7,182 nt of DNA from Bacteroidales bacterium (lineage in GTDB: Bacteria; Bacteroidota; Bacteroidia; Bacteroidales; WCHB1-69), in NCBI GenBank assembly GCA_012519525.1, contig JAAYQB010000010.1, positions 1 to 7,182 of the forward strand, given 5' to 3'. Position numbers and translations under genes: made by a program. The notes beneath the pieces are model-generated. The model ran no database searches. It saw only the letters and a list, made by a program, of their open reading frames with translations, and was not told where the DNA came from. Within the stretch, counting starts at the first letter, position 1, and every line of letters begins with the position of its first letter. Shown here piece by piece: positions 6,083 through 7,182 of the stretch.

Positions 6083-7182
6083 CTACATCACAAGTATCGT
6101 ACCTTTGAATGTATGTTTTACGCCATTGATCTCTAACACAAGAGTATAAACAAATGTGTTATCGTGTGCTACTTTTCCATTTTTAGTTGTTCCATACCAC
6201 TTAAAATCAGGAGAGTTAGAATGGAATACTTTATTACCCCAACGATCATATATTTCTATTGTTAAATTGGCTATTTCATAAGTGCTTGGAAAATGTATTT
6301 CAAAACAATCATTTAAACCATTATTATCCGATGGAGTAATTGTATTAGGTATAAACAATCTAAAGTCGCAAGAATCTATTACATAGAAATCATACACTTG
6401 ACAAGTCATTTTTGTTGCAGTTACACTGTATGTTCCTGATTTCGTCACATCAATACTTTCAGATTTTTCTCCTGTATTCCATAAAAATGCATCTACATCA
6501 ACATTGGTATTAGCAATAAGTATTGTTCGCATATTATCGCAGAAATCGTATAAGCTTTCTATTTTCACATACATATCTGTTAAATCAACTACTTCTACTG
6601 TATCCGAATTCAAACAATTATGTTCATTAGCCACAACTACAGAATATTCTCCTCCTTTTGTAACACTCAATGTTTGAGTACGAGAACCGGTATTCCACAA
6701 ATAAGAGCTGTATTGAGCACCGGGATCTAATACTACAGGATAAATAGTATCATGACACACAGAAATATCTTCACCTAAACTAACTTCAGGTATCGGATGA
6801 ACAATTAAAGTTAAGAAAGTAGTACTATCACAACCTTTTATATTGACAGTACGATTTACTTTTTCAATAACAATCTCTTCGTAAGAAGAAGTTTTTTGTA
6901 CATCAAATCCATTAAGTTTATAATGTTCTCCGGAACAAATAGAATCTACAATATAAATAGAATCAACTGCAAATACATGTAACATTAAAGTAGTAATACT
7001 ATCACAACCGGCGACATTGGTTAAGCGAATGGTGTCATAAATAGTATAAGCAGTTGTAGTATAAGGTACCGGAATATTAAAGTTGTAAGCCGTATAGGTA
7101 TTACCGGCACAAATATCTGCCGTCAATTTTACGGAATCTACAGGTAATACACTTAATATTAAAGTAGTAATACTATCACAAC
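6083..7182 (-). CDS. Repeat-bearing cell-surface protein with T9SS type B sorting domain, 5' end beyond window
   Basis: Only the last 365 or so residues are visible; the frame is open to the window edge, so the protein starts beyond 7182. A TTG at 7126 is in frame, but repeat-type coding continues upstream of it without a stop, so it is an internal Leu and not a start. From the edge, the order is: two tandem 58-residue repeats opening with GCDSITTL, the head of a third (GCDSTTFLTLIVHP), two Ig-like modules each with an LWNTG core and a following TVSVT-like strand (SVTKGGEYSVVV; DVTKSGTYSVTA), then a C-terminal domain of about 91 residues. That last part (LFIPNTITPSDNNGLND, IEIYDRWGNKVF, W310, FVYTLVLEINGV, FKGTILVM) is the gliding-motility-associated CTD that sends proteins through the type IX secretion system. 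The protein should be exported and attached to or shed from the cell surface, perhaps as an adhesin; the real role is not shown. Confidence 0.9.
   Translation of the reverse strand, partial: CDSITTLILSVLPVDSVKLTADICAGNTYTAYNFNIPVPYTTTAYTIYDTIRLTNVAGCDSITTLMLHVFAVDSIYIVDSICSGEHYKLNGFDVQKTSSYEEIVIEKVNRTVNIKGCDSTTFLTLIVHPIPEVSLGEDISVCHDTIYPVVLDPGAQYSSYLWNTGSRTQTLSVTKGGEYSVVVANEHNCLNSDTVEVVDLTDMYVKIESLYDFCDNMRTILIANTNVDVDAFLWNTGEKSESIDVTKSGTYSVTATKMTCQVYDFYVIDSCDFRLFIPNTITPSDNNGLNDCFEIHFPSTYEIANLTIEIYDRWGNKVFHSNSPDFKWYGTTKNGKVAHDNTFVYTLVLEINGVKHTFKGTILVM
6086..6358 (-). other. T9SS type B / gliding-motility C-terminal domain
   Basis: This encodes the final 91 residues of the surface protein. The signature is an IPNTITPSDNNGLND opening, a central IYDRWGNKVFHS strand pair, a W-x-G step (WYGTTKNG), then the TFVYTLVLEING and FKGTILVM strands. 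This arrangement is the CHU_C-type CTD, recognised by the type IX translocon. It ends with the native stop TAG at 6083-6085, so the sorting signal is intact. Confidence 0.88.
6794..7182 (-). repeat. Tandem 174-bp (58-residue) coding repeats, cut by the window edge
   Basis: Unit 1 covers 7010-7182 and lacks only one base at the edge. Unit 2 covers 6836-7009, and a third head at 6794-6835 runs into the next domain. Each begins with codons for GCDS; the spacing is exactly 174 bp both times. A 25-base block is identical at 6984-7008 and 7158-7182, while the remainder of the units has diverged. Each full unit also carries an ICAG/ICSG cysteine about 24 residues in, so every repeat has two Cys that could form disulfides. 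The visible bases at the edge (GT before the TGT Cys codon) fit another GGT Gly, as expected if the array goes on. Confidence 0.85.

Noticed and set aside
7124..7126. TTG at 7126 as the start of the surface protein
   Set aside because: The frame stays open to 7182 and encodes another GCDSITTL repeat unit upstream, so this is an internal Leu codon in a gene that begins outside the window.

Overview
The window is an AT-rich stretch of a bacterial chromosome, almost certainly from the phylum Bacteroidota. Three things point there: a type IX secretion (T9SS) type B / gliding-motility C-terminal sorting domain on the last gene, 'GCDSITTL' cell-surface repeats typical of that phylum, and gene starts without Shine-Dalgarno sequences, set in A/T-rich leaders with TAnnTTTG-like promoter motifs. 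Bacteroidales is plausible, but the sequence does not fix a lower rank.

Layout. Positions 1-186 are a very AT-rich leader with two candidate promoter motifs and a small GC-richer dyad. A single plus-strand gene (187-1641) encodes an exported M20 metallohydrolase of the carboxypeptidase S / PM20D1 type. All other genes are on the minus strand and converge on it. In their own direction of transcription they are: the 3' part of a large repeat-bearing T9SS cargo protein (6083-7182, its beginning lies beyond the window), hutI (imidazolonepropionase), folK (HPPK of folate synthesis, overlapping hutI by 17 bp), dsbD (three-module membrane thiol reductase) and smpB (tmRNA partner). Gaps between the minus-strand genes are 36, -17, 44 and 39 bp, so hutI-folK-dsbD-smpB reads as a compact operon, with or without an internal promoter ahead of dsbD.

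Functionally the cluster is a mix of unrelated housekeeping jobs: histidine breakdown, folate synthesis, periplasmic thiol reduction and ribosome rescue. I see no RNA gene, CRISPR array, transposase or phage gene. I do not see a convincing new biological system. The least ordinary part is the right end, where a surface protein carries exact 58-residue (174-bp) repeats that run off the window edge.
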